A stretch of DNA of 64,000 nucleotides from Propionivibrio sp. (GTDB lineage: Bacteria > Pseudomonadota > Gammaproteobacteria > Burkholderiales > Rhodocyclaceae), in the NCBI GenBank assembly GCA_016705685.1, contig JADJLB010000010.1, positions 526,501 to 590,500 of the forward strand, given 5' to 3'. The position numbers and the translations under genes were made by a program. Positions 9,162-16,501 of the stretch are shown here, in pieces; position 1 is the stretch's first letter, and each line of letters opens with the position of its first letter. Below the pieces are notes generated by a model. The model did no database searches. It was not told the origin of the DNA and saw only the letters and a program-made list of their open reading frames with translations.

Positions 9162-10013
9162 TTATTTACGGCGACGAATCCGACCGAAGCCAAGACCTGC
9201 CAAGCCGAGGCCCAAGAGCGCCAAGCTGCCGGGTTCCGGAACGGGGGTCGCACGGATATCGAAAGACAATTTCACCGTCGTAGACAGATTTTCGGGGGTT
9301 ACGAAACCGATACAACCCGGACCCTGTCCAACTGCTGCACAGGCCTCAGGCCCGACACCTGTCAAACCGGCAAGATCAAGGTCGAGGAAATAGTTGAAAC
9401 CATCAACGGTGGCCAAGAACAAATTCGTCAGCGGACTTGATCCCGCCGGATCGAGCACAAAAATGTCCGGGCACGGAATACCGAGAACCAAGCCATCTGC
9501 ACAAGTTCCAGCAATATTTGGCGTTTCCTTGAACTTAATGGCGAAATGGCCAGTTATGGGTCCAAATGGGATCCCCGCAATAGGCGCAGTCGATTCAAGC
9601 ATCAACGAACCGACCAACAAAGCATTTGTCAACGTTTCGCCACTAATCGGGAAGTTGTTATGCGTCAAACTGACATCAAATACGAACGGGCCATTTGTAA
9701 CTACAGAACCGCTGGTCCGGCCGATACCGTTGTTACCGTTCAAGGTCAACGAGCTAAGGCCAAAGCCAGCATCAACGCCCCACGACAGCTTGGTGGGATC
9801 ACCCGATGACGGATTAGCATCCAACGAGCCTATGGTGAAATTGGTAAAGCCATTGTTGAGCGAACCGGTAACGCTTGCAGGCGCCGAAGAACCAAAGCCG
9901 AACAGGTTTTCGTAATTCCAATCGGTGATCATCGTGCCAGCATTGGCATTGCCACCGGCAAGGACGGCAACGGGCACGGCCATCGCGAGTATTAATTTAG
10001 TGAACTTTCTCAT
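9162..10013 (-). CDS. THxN-family PEP-CTERM exported protein
   Basis: Exported protein of 283 residues with a Sec signal peptide (FTKLILAMAVPVAVLAGGNANA) and a C-terminal PEP-CTERM sorting tail: VPEPGS, a hydrophobic helix, then the basic end RIRRRK. Such tails are processed by exosortase (XrtA), which ties the gene to the EPS locus at the left edge. The mature part is Gly/Asn/Thr-rich, and it contains SLTHNNFPI, the motif that names the THxN subfamily. I prefer the ATG at 10013 over one four codons upstream because GGAGAG lies 5 nt before it. Transcription very likely starts from the sigma-54 promoter at 10071-10086. Function in the cell surface or floc matrix is inferred. Confidence 0.92.
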   Translation of the reverse strand: MRKFTKLILAMAVPVAVLAGGNANAGTMITDWNYENLFGFGSSAPASVTGSLNNGFTNFTIGSLDANPSSGDPTKLSWGVDAGFGLSSLTLNGNNGIGRTSGSVVTNGPFVFDVSLTHNNFPISGETLTNALLVGSLMLESTAPIAGIPFGPITGHFAIKFKETPNIAGTCADGLVLGIPCPDIFVLDPAGSSPLTNLFLATVDGFNYFLDLDLAGLTGVGPEACAAVGQGPGCIGFVTPENLSTTVKLSFDIRATPVPEPGSLALLGLGLAGLGFGRIRRRK

Positions 10014-10070
10014 GTTTCTCTCCATTGTTGGTGGCTAATGCATTAAGTTTAATCACTGCGGGTTTATACT

Positions 10071-10086
10071 AGCAATCAGCGTGCCA
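10071..10086 (-). promoter_or_regulatory. Consensus sigma-54 (-24/-12) promoter of the PEP-CTERM gene
   Basis: On the minus strand the bases read TGGCACGCTGATTGCT, matching all 11 fixed positions of TGGCAC-N5-TTGCW. With -12 at 10072, transcription would start near 10060, giving a leader of about 47 nt before the ATG at 10013. PEP-CTERM systems are known to carry the PrsK/PrsR two-component pair, PrsR being a sigma-54 activator. Neither gene is in this window. Confidence 0.85.
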
Positions 10087-10137
10087 GATATATTTTGTTC
10101 CATTAACTCAATTGGTTACGAATTCATGCCTGATTCA

Positions 10138-10178
10138 AAAGCAGACGAGTGTAAAAAATTCTGACACTCGTCTGCTTT
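10138..10178 (-). terminator. Terminator-like hairpin after the beta-barrel gene
   Basis: A 15-bp perfect stem (10138-10152 with 10164-10178) around an 11-nt A/T-rich loop, 15 bp beyond the stop of the minus-strand beta-barrel gene. The following T tract on the minus strand is short (TTTTG), so termination may be partial. The hairpin also separates this operon from the sigma-54 promoter of the next gene. Confidence 0.7.
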
Positions 10179-10192
10179 ATGTCAGATTGGCA

Positions 10193-11707
10193 TCAAAAAC
10201 TGTAGCGCACTTCCGAATACACGCGATCACGCCCACTGTAGGTTCCAAACAGACCGAGTGGCGGTCCTTTGAAAACATCGGCACCGACGGCCAGACGCCA
10301 GTTTCGCTCGAAACTCCACATTACCCTGGGGCGGAAGAGCCAGTCCGTACGATTCAAACTGGCGATCCAGGTGGCTTGTGCTTCCAAAGCGTCTGTGAAT
10401 TTGTGGTTCAACAGCAGGCTATATCCATTTTCGTGCTTATCTGAAATCAGGTCGGGGTCGTGATCGAAAAAAGTGCGTTGGTAAACCTGCATATTGAGGC
10501 GCGTATCGGCCGGCAAGGTGAAATCCAGCCCTAAGGCCCAATCGAGCGTGTTTTGTCGGGCCAAGCCATTGCCGTCGGCTTCCCGGACGACGCTGAACTG
10601 TCGTCCGCGGGTGTAAACCATCTCGCCTTTCAGCACAAACGATCCGAAATCCTTGGCCAGCGTGCTGCCAAACTGATTGATACGGTCGTGGCGTGCCTGG
10701 TAAATGTAGGTTCCCGGCACGCTCACGGCATCGCGGTAAAACGTTGGATTGATGTCCATGCTGCTGTAAGCAAACCCGGAAATATCCCAACCGCTCTTAA
10801 GCGTTGAGAGACGCAAGCCATAATTGGAGTTCGACAGATTGCGCGGGGGACGGACTTCATTCCGGTATTGAACGCTGACGCCCTCAGGCTGCAGCTGATA
10901 GGGGAAAAACTCGGCACCCGGTTTGCCGATCTGATCGTAACTGGCGACGGGGATCCAGAGCAATTCAGCGTGATAATCGTCCTTGAAGTACTCTGCCCGC
11001 GCCGCCCACTGGGTGATCCGCATCGTGTCGAATTCGGGAAGAATGAATTCCCGCATGTCTCTGGCCGAAACAACGTCGGCAAAGAAAAGGCCGACCATTT
11101 CCCCCCAGACGACGTGCTGCTTGCCGAGACGAAAATCCCAGTCACCGGCGCTGATATCCATATAGTTCTCGCGCAGGGTCAAATTGAACCGCTGATCTCT
11201 GGCCACCGCGCCTGGGTAAAAATCGTAAAGGCTATGGACGGCATCGTAGTCCATCCGGGCGCCGAGTTTCCATTTGATACCACCGCCTAAATTCCCCTGA
11301 GAACTAAGATCGGCACGAGTCAGCATCTTTGACCAATGCACCGGGCTTTCGGTCGTACGAGCCATTTCGAGCTGCAGAAATCCCTTTATTCCACCGAAAG
11401 ACGAGGGCGCCGCCTTCTCGGGCTTCAAGCCTGGTTTGGGAAGAGCAGGCTCGTCATCGCCGAACAAAGCGTCCCGGCTTCCCGATGCAGATTCCTCAGT
11501 GGAATTGGCGGCCAAAAGATATGTCGGGTTGGTTGGCCAAGCTTCGATTTTTCGCGGTAACACTAACCCTAACCCGGCTTGAGGGTCCCCATCGTTGGCC
11601 GGGGTCAGCACATTCTCTGCCCAAACGGGTATCGATCCCGATGCCAAGGCCAGCCCGGCGATCAGCTTGAAGCCGATAATCCGAATTGATTTATTCTTTT
11701 GGCTCAT
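10193..11707 (-). CDS. Outer-membrane beta-barrel protein (DUF1302-like)
   Basis: 504-residue predicted outer-membrane barrel. A signal peptide (cleavage near VWA-EN, residue 30) is followed by a Pro/Ala-rich low-complexity stretch to about 105, then alternating amphipathic strands rich in aromatics to the end. The protein terminates in Phe (VYSEVRYSF), the usual barrel-assembly signal. Segments such as RLGKQHVVWGE resemble DUF1302-type porins that pair with LolA-fold proteins in envelope export clusters. I chose the ATG at 11707 because AAAAGG lies 6 nt upstream; an in-frame TTG at 11722 directly abuts the ATPase stop. It is co-transcribed with the ATPase, which suggests it is the outer-membrane end of the same route. 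Confidence 0.75.
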   Translation of the reverse strand: MSQKNKSIRIIGFKLIAGLALASGSIPVWAENVLTPANDGDPQAGLGLVLPRKIEAWPTNPTYLLAANSTEESASGSRDALFGDDEPALPKPGLKPEKAAPSSFGGIKGFLQLEMARTTESPVHWSKMLTRADLSSQGNLGGGIKWKLGARMDYDAVHSLYDFYPGAVARDQRFNLTLRENYMDISAGDWDFRLGKQHVVWGEMVGLFFADVVSARDMREFILPEFDTMRITQWAARAEYFKDDYHAELLWIPVASYDQIGKPGAEFFPYQLQPEGVSVQYRNEVRPPRNLSNSNYGLRLSTLKSGWDISGFAYSSMDINPTFYRDAVSVPGTYIYQARHDRINQFGSTLAKDFGSFVLKGEMVYTRGRQFSVVREADGNGLARQNTLDWALGLDFTLPADTRLNMQVYQRTFFDHDPDLISDKHENGYSLLLNHKFTDALEAQATWIASLNRTDWLFRPRVMWSFERNWRLAVGADVFKGPPLGLFGTYSGRDRVYSEVRYSF

Positions 11708-11722
11708 ACCTAACCTTTTCAA

Positions 11723-12484
11723 CTAGCTGGCCTGTTGTTCTGCCGCAACAGCTTCGAGCGTACGACGCTGACGTGCAAGCGACCATTTTTTGGTTTCGGA
11801 ACGTACGCCCAACGCGGAAATTTCTCCGTCATCGACGCGAATCAGACGGTCTGCCTTGGCAATCACGCGTTTGTCATGTGTGGAAAAAATAAACGTCGTA
11901 TTGAAGGCACGGTTGATCTGTTTCATCAGGTTCAGGATCTCCTCGCCGGTCTTGTGGTCGAGGTTAGCGGTTGGCTCATCGGCCAGAACAATCGAAGGAA
12001 GGATCGCGAGCGCGCGTGCGATGGCAACGCGCTGGCGCTGACCGCCACTCAACTGGTTTGGGCGATGATCGGAAAATTTTGACAAGCCCACGATGTCGAG
12101 GAAATAGTCAACGCGCTTTTGTCGTTCTTCCTTCGACACATCATTCCGTTGTAACAGCGGATACTCAACGTTTTCAGCGGCAGACAACACAGGCAGCAGG
12201 TTGAAGGTCTGAAAAATAAAACCGATGGTTCTGCTGCGCAAATCGGCCAGTTGATCTTGCGTCCGGCCGCTCACGTCCTGTTCGTTTATGAATATCTTTC
12301 CGCTTGTCGGCGTATCGATGCAACCGATAAGGTTGAGCAGGGTCGTCTTGCCGCTGCCGGAAGGGCCAGCAATCGCCAGAAAAACCCCAGGGTCAAAGGA
12401 CAGGGTGATGTCTTTGAGGGCTTGGACTTTCTGATCACCGAGCTGATAATCCTTATACACGTGTTCAATGCGGACAACGCTCAT
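11723..12484 (-). CDS. ABC transporter ATPase, LolD/MacB family
   Basis: Stand-alone ABC ATPase of about 253 residues. Walker A GPSGSGKT is at 40-47, the LolD/MacB-type Q-loop region is IGFIFQTFNLLPVLSAAENVEYPL, the signature is LSGGQRQR, and Walker B continues into the D-loop (IVLADEPTANLD). It is the obvious energiser for the FtsX-type permeases at 2315-4773, although 7 kb and another operon intervene. The C-terminal extension (TKKWSLARQRRTLEAVAAEQQAS) is longer than in LolD. Start is uncertain: ATG at 12484 with a weak SD, or an in-frame TTG at 12502 directly after AAAGG. It is divergent from the LolA-like gene with 54 bp between starts, and followed at once by the beta-barrel gene. Confidence 0.88.
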   Translation of the reverse strand: MSVVRIEHVYKDYQLGDQKVQALKDITLSFDPGVFLAIAGPSGSGKTTLLNLIGCIDTPTSGKIFINEQDVSGRTQDQLADLRSRTIGFIFQTFNLLPVLSAAENVEYPLLQRNDVSKEERQKRVDYFLDIVGLSKFSDHRPNQLSGGQRQRVAIARALAILPSIVLADEPTANLDHKTGEEILNLMKQINRAFNTTFIFSTHDKRVIAKADRLIRVDDGEISALGVRSETKKWSLARQRRTLEAVAAEQQAS

Positions 12485-12538
12485 CGGCAGGCTTTCTGCC
12501 AACCTTTTGGTGGGTCAGCACAATTGGGGGAAAAAACT

Positions 12539-13336
12539 ATGGAAATCATGACGATCCGGCACCCATGTGTCAAGGCGACTGCAATACTTATGCTCTTCGT
12601 ACTCTCGGTGTTCATCGTACCATGCCATGCGGCCGAGACTACGCCGCCAGCACAGGCCGACGATTCAATCGCCCGTACCATTGTCGAAAAAGCCGACTTG
12701 GTTCGATTTCCGTCTGAAGGATTCCAGGTTGATATCGCGATCAACAGCTCGCAAGCCGGTCAGGCTGCGGAATCACGCAAGTACCGGGTGCTTTCCAAAG
12801 GCAACAGCAACACGGTGGTGATGGTCACCGAACCGGCTTCCGAACGCGGGCAGATCATTCTCATGAAAGGACGTGATTTATGGGTTTTCATGCCCGATGT
12901 ATCCCAACCCATACGCATCGCCCTGTCCCAGCGACTCACCGGGCAGGTAGCCAACGGCGATCTGGCGAGGGCCAACTTTTCTGCGGACTACAATCCGAAA
13001 CTCTTGCGTACCGATAGCATCGACAATGAAAACTATCACGTCCTTGATCTGATCGCCGTTGACCGCAGCGTTACATACCAGCGCGTGGTTTATTGGGTTC
13101 GGCAAAGAGACTTTTGGCCCTACAAAGCCGAGTTCTACTCACTTTCCAACCGCTTGCTCAAAACCTGTAAATACGAGAATTACCAAACCATGGAAGGAAG
13201 GCTCCGTCCAACACGTCTGGTCATGGAGGATGCGCTCAAGAGTGGGGAGCAGTCTGTTCTTGAATACGGCAGCATGAAGCTGCGGGATCTGCCGGACAAG
13301 ATATTCACCAAGGATTACCTGAAAAAACTTGATTAG
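12539..13336 (+). CDS. LolA-like outer-membrane lipoprotein-sorting protein (COG2834 type)
   Basis: 265-residue periplasmic protein with an N-terminal signal peptide ending near PCHA-AE (residue 31). The mature part has the LolA-fold features of COG2834: VDIAINSS, VMVTEPASERGQIILMKGRDLWVFMPD, and a late block RVVYWVRQRDFWPYKAEFYSLSNRLLKTCKYENY. Such proteins bind acyl chains and ferry lipids or lipoproteins across the periplasm. The start ATG at 12539 is set by GGGGG 8 nt upstream; a longer upstream reading frame overlaps the ATPase and is not credible. It overlaps the phosphatase gene tail-to-tail by 4 bp. With the ATPase, permeases and barrel it completes a Lol-like set. Confidence 0.85.
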   Translation: MEIMTIRHPCVKATAILMLFVLSVFIVPCHAAETTPPAQADDSIARTIVEKADLVRFPSEGFQVDIAINSSQAGQAAESRKYRVLSKGNSNTVVMVTEPASERGQIILMKGRDLWVFMPDVSQPIRIALSQRLTGQVANGDLARANFSADYNPKLLRTDSIDNENYHVLDLIAVDRSVTYQRVVYWVRQRDFWPYKAEFYSLSNRLLKTCKYENYQTMEGRLRPTRLVMEDALKSGEQSVLEYGSMKLRDLPDKIFTKDYLKKLD

Positions 13337-13830
13337 GGCCGGCCAGACGCATTGTCAAAATCAGGCTTGGGCAGCAAGGTGTCGACCAGGCCTCGACCTG
13401 CCGCTTCACAGAGGTCGAGCACTCTTTCAAAACCCTCGGGGCCACCGTAATAAGGATCGGGCACCTCATCCATCGCCAATCCTTGCGCATAGGACAGAAA
13501 CAAACCCAGCTTGGATTCGTACGTCTCCGGACAGGATCGACGCAAGTAAGCCAGGTTCACCCGATCCATGGCCAGAATGAGGTCAAATCGACCGAAGTCC
13601 TGCTCCTTCACGCGCCGGGCGCGCATTCCCGAAAGATCGTAGCCTCGATTGGCAGCCACTTTCCGGGCACGTTGGTCGGGATGTTCGCCCTCGTGATAAC
13701 CGTGTGTACCCGCCGAATCGACGACCAGAACGGTGGCCAGACCGGCGCGCTCCGCTTGGAACCGAACAACCCCCTCCGCCAGCGGTGACCGACAGATATT
13801 GCCCATGCAGACGAAGAGAATTCGTGTCAT
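13333..13830 (-). CDS. Low-molecular-weight protein-tyrosine phosphatase (Wzb-like)
   Basis: 165-residue cytoplasmic phosphatase. The active-site loop CMGNICRS (Cys8, Arg14, the CX5R motif) is near the N-terminus, and the general-acid loop DPYYGG is in the C-terminal third. Proteins of this family act on tyrosine autokinases that control capsule or EPS polymerisation. That role suits the EPS genes at the left edge of the window. A paired kinase is not visible here. The gene overlaps the LolA-like gene tail-to-tail and reads toward it, so it is not in the same operon. Confidence 0.93.
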   Translation of the reverse strand: MTRILFVCMGNICRSPLAEGVVRFQAERAGLATVLVVDSAGTHGYHEGEHPDQRARKVAANRGYDLSGMRARRVKEQDFGRFDLILAMDRVNLAYLRRSCPETYESKLGLFLSYAQGLAMDEVPDPYYGGPEGFERVLDLCEAAGRGLVDTLLPKPDFDNASGRP

Positions 13831-14352
13831 TTTTTTGAATTCATTGCGATAGTTCGCTGATTTTCAGGCGTACCTAGCGCCTGGGCCGTGAGGCAGCAGC
13901 AAACTCAGTAATCGGTACGCGCTCAATCGAAACAATAGCAGATTGACAGCGGAACAAACGCTTGCCCGTTTTGTCGCGATCCCATGTCGGCGAAATTTAC
14001 AATCTTTTTGAATTCGCTTGGTAAACCGATTTCAAAGAATAACAATATCATAAGGTTGCGAATTTGGTATGAATCATGCTTTAACCCCAGTCGCAGCTCC
14101 TATCTGGTTGATCCGGGCCGCGCTACTAACAGCGGCCTGATTTACCGTGTGGGATTTCAGTGGATGTTTCATTCGAGTAGAGTGCACGGTTTACTCTTTT
14201 TCCTTGTTGAGAACTTAGAGCAAAGGAACGAGCAAGGTGGGTGGCTTTACGCAATTGACACCCGGTGACCGCAAGAGTTTGGCGCGTACAGGATCGGTAC
14301 GCGTGTCAGCCGCTCGTTCGGCTTGAATTACAATAGCATAGGCACAGAAAAC
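13831..14352. other. Intergenic region between phosphatase and HDOD kinase
   Basis: 522 bp, moderately AT-rich, between divergent genes. A 94-codon plus-strand reading frame (13984-14268) has no recognisable domain, no good SD and a composition that does not look like protein, so I leave it out. A sigma-54-like sequence (TGGTAT-N5-ATGCT, 14065-14080, 8 of 11 bases) faces the kinase gene but would give a leader of about 260 nt. Confidence 0.4.
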
Positions 14353-16488
14353 ATGCTTCAAGCCGATCCCGATATTCGCCAGCGTTTGCAGGTCGCCCGA
14401 CTGCCCATCTTGCCGCAGATACTGCTGCAACTGATCCAGCACTGCCAATCTGATGAGATCGTTGTGCCTGCCTTGGCCGAACTGATCGCCAAGGATCCGG
14501 GCATGACCAGCAAGATTCTCGGCTTGGCTCACAGTTCCGCCTATCATCGTGCAGGTCGAAAGGCAGGTCTGGAGCAATCGCTGACTGCCCTCGGCACCGA
14601 CACGATCAAGTCCTTGGTGGTCAGCGAATCGGTCTTTCAGGTCTTCAACGATGCTTCTTATGCGAACAGCGTCGATCTTCGCCTCTTCTGGCAGCATTCA
14701 CTGGAAACCGCGTTGTTGGCACGGGGCATCGCCGAAAAGATGCGCTATCCCCACCAAGAAGAGGCTTACCTTGCCGGCCTGCTGCATGACATAGGGCGTT
14801 TGGCGCTTGTCACGGCTTCACCGCAGGAGTACACCCGCAGCTTTCTTGACCAGGATGACGAACTCCTGTGCGCTTTTGAGCAAAGCACACTACACGTTTC
14901 ACACCCCCAAGTCGGTTCATGGTTGATTGAAAACTGGGATCTCGATTCATTCATGGCGGACAGCGTCCTCTATCACCATGAATCAATGGCCCGCCTTGAA
15001 TCCGCCCACCCTCTCGTACGCATCGTTCGCCTGGCGCATCGGCTAAGTTGCCACAATACGGATGATCTGGATATCAACGAAGCCGGGGGTCTGTATGGCA
15101 TTACCAGCGCCGACCTTGGGAAAATTTCCAATCAGGCCAGATCGCAGGTGAAAACATTCGCCGAGCTTCTCGGAATCGACCTGGCCGCCGCCCCACAGGC
15201 GTCGGCCGTTACCGCGAACATTCCGGGCGAAACGGTTCAGGAAGAAGTAAGACAGCAGTTGTCCAACGAAGTGCGTAACCTGATGCTCGCTTCCGAGGCT
15301 GGTCGATCATTCTCCCGATTGCAGGGGGAAGCCGGCTTGCTCGAATCGGTGACTCGTTCGGCACGCATGCTTTTCAACTTTGAAGATGTCATTGTTCTGT
15401 TAATGAACGGCGCGGGCAAGGCGCTCATAGGCATCCCGGTGGGAGAGCACAAACAGCGCCTGACAGAATTTACCATCGCGCTCGGCAGCGGCGGATTGAT
15501 TGCCGAGGTCGCCCTGCAACGCCGGCTGGCTTTTGCCGGATCGGACGGAAATCCACTGGGCATAGCTGAGGAACAACTCTTACGTGTACTGGGCTGTGAG
15601 TCGCTCGTCTGTGTGCCCCTGATATCCGGGCAACGCTGCCTGGGCGTGATGGTTGGTGGCGTGGCGCCGTGGCAAGCCGCCGTGTTGCAGCGCCGCGAAC
15701 GTTTTCTCAAGTCTTTTGGCGAACAGGCTGCGATAGCGCTCGAATCAGCCCTGGGCGAACGCGGGGAAGCCTCGCGTCGTGTAGCCAGTGTCGCTGAAGA
15801 ATACAGGGAATCCTCGCGCAGAGTCGCGCATGAAGTGAACAACCCCCTTTCGATAATCAAGAACTACCTGAGCATTCTTGGCGGCAAACTGGACAAGCAC
15901 GAACCGGTGGTCAGCGAGCTTTCAATACTCAATGAAGAGCTGGACCGCGTTGGACATATCATCAAAGGATTGGCCGACCTGAAACCGACTTTGCGTGACG
16001 CAGGCGCCGAAGTTAACCGCGTCGTGCGCGATATCGTCCGCCTGTTCCGTGATACCGAGTTTGTTCCCGCATCGGTGAAAATCGTCGCCGAGACCCAGGA
16101 TTTGCCGACGGAAATTGAAGGCAGTGCCGACAAGCTCAAACAGATACTGGTCAATCTCGTCAAGAACGCCATCGAAGCCTTGCCCACCGGAGGAGAAATC
16201 CATATTGCGAATAACGGCCATGTCAACCGTGATGGACAGTTGTACATCGAAGTCAGTGTCAGGGACAGCGGGCCCGGAATACCATCCGAGATACTGGAAA
16301 ACCTATTTTCGCCCGTACAAAGCACTAAAGGTACTGGACATCAGGGCCTAGGTCTGAGTATTGTGCACAACCTGGTAAAAAAGGTTCAGGGATTAATCAC
16401 TTGTCGAAGCAGTAGCAGGGGGACAGCATTCGAGATACTGCTCCCGATTCGTAAACGCAACTACCAGGTTGTACCTGGGGAGAACTAA
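14353..16488 (+). CDS. HDOD-GAF-histidine kinase hybrid
   Basis: 711-residue cytoplasmic signalling protein. An HDOD domain occupies about 10-280 (it keeps LLHDIGRLAL), a GAF domain about 325-475, and a kinase core follows with H-box RRVAHEVNNPLSIIKNYLS, N-box NLVKNAIEALPTGGE and G-boxes DSGPGIP and GHQGLGLSI. No transmembrane segment is visible. The phospho-accepting His is present, so kinase activity is plausible. The next gene, 13 bp downstream, encodes a REC-PAS-GGDEF-EAL protein that is the likely partner. The ATG at 14353 is preferred to an in-frame TTG at 14323; neither has a strong SD. What the HDOD and GAF parts sense cannot be told. Confidence 0.85.
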   Translation: MLQADPDIRQRLQVARLPILPQILLQLIQHCQSDEIVVPALAELIAKDPGMTSKILGLAHSSAYHRAGRKAGLEQSLTALGTDTIKSLVVSESVFQVFNDASYANSVDLRLFWQHSLETALLARGIAEKMRYPHQEEAYLAGLLHDIGRLALVTASPQEYTRSFLDQDDELLCAFEQSTLHVSHPQVGSWLIENWDLDSFMADSVLYHHESMARLESAHPLVRIVRLAHRLSCHNTDDLDINEAGGLYGITSADLGKISNQARSQVKTFAELLGIDLAAAPQASAVTANIPGETVQEEVRQQLSNEVRNLMLASEAGRSFSRLQGEAGLLESVTRSARMLFNFEDVIVLLMNGAGKALIGIPVGEHKQRLTEFTIALGSGGLIAEVALQRRLAFAGSDGNPLGIAEEQLLRVLGCESLVCVPLISGQRCLGVMVGGVAPWQAAVLQRRERFLKSFGEQAAIALESALGERGEASRRVASVAEEYRESSRRVAHEVNNPLSIIKNYLSILGGKLDKHEPVVSELSILNEELDRVGHIIKGLADLKPTLRDAGAEVNRVVRDIVRLFRDTEFVPASVKIVAETQDLPTEIEGSADKLKQILVNLVKNAIEALPTGGEIHIANNGHVNRDGQLYIEVSVRDSGPGIPSEILENLFSPVQSTKGTGHQGLGLSIVHNLVKKVQGLITCRSSSRGTAFEILLPIRKRNYQVVPGEN

Positions 16489-16501
16489 GTTCGAGGTGAC
16501 G

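Noticed and set aside
12251-12538. N-terminal extension of the LolA-like gene by 96 codons
   Set aside because: It would run antisense through the ATPase start. The ATG at 12539 has a good SD and directly precedes a signal peptide.
13984-14268. 94-codon plus-strand frame between the phosphatase and the HDOD kinase
   Set aside because: No SD, no recognisable domain, unusual composition; treated as non-coding.
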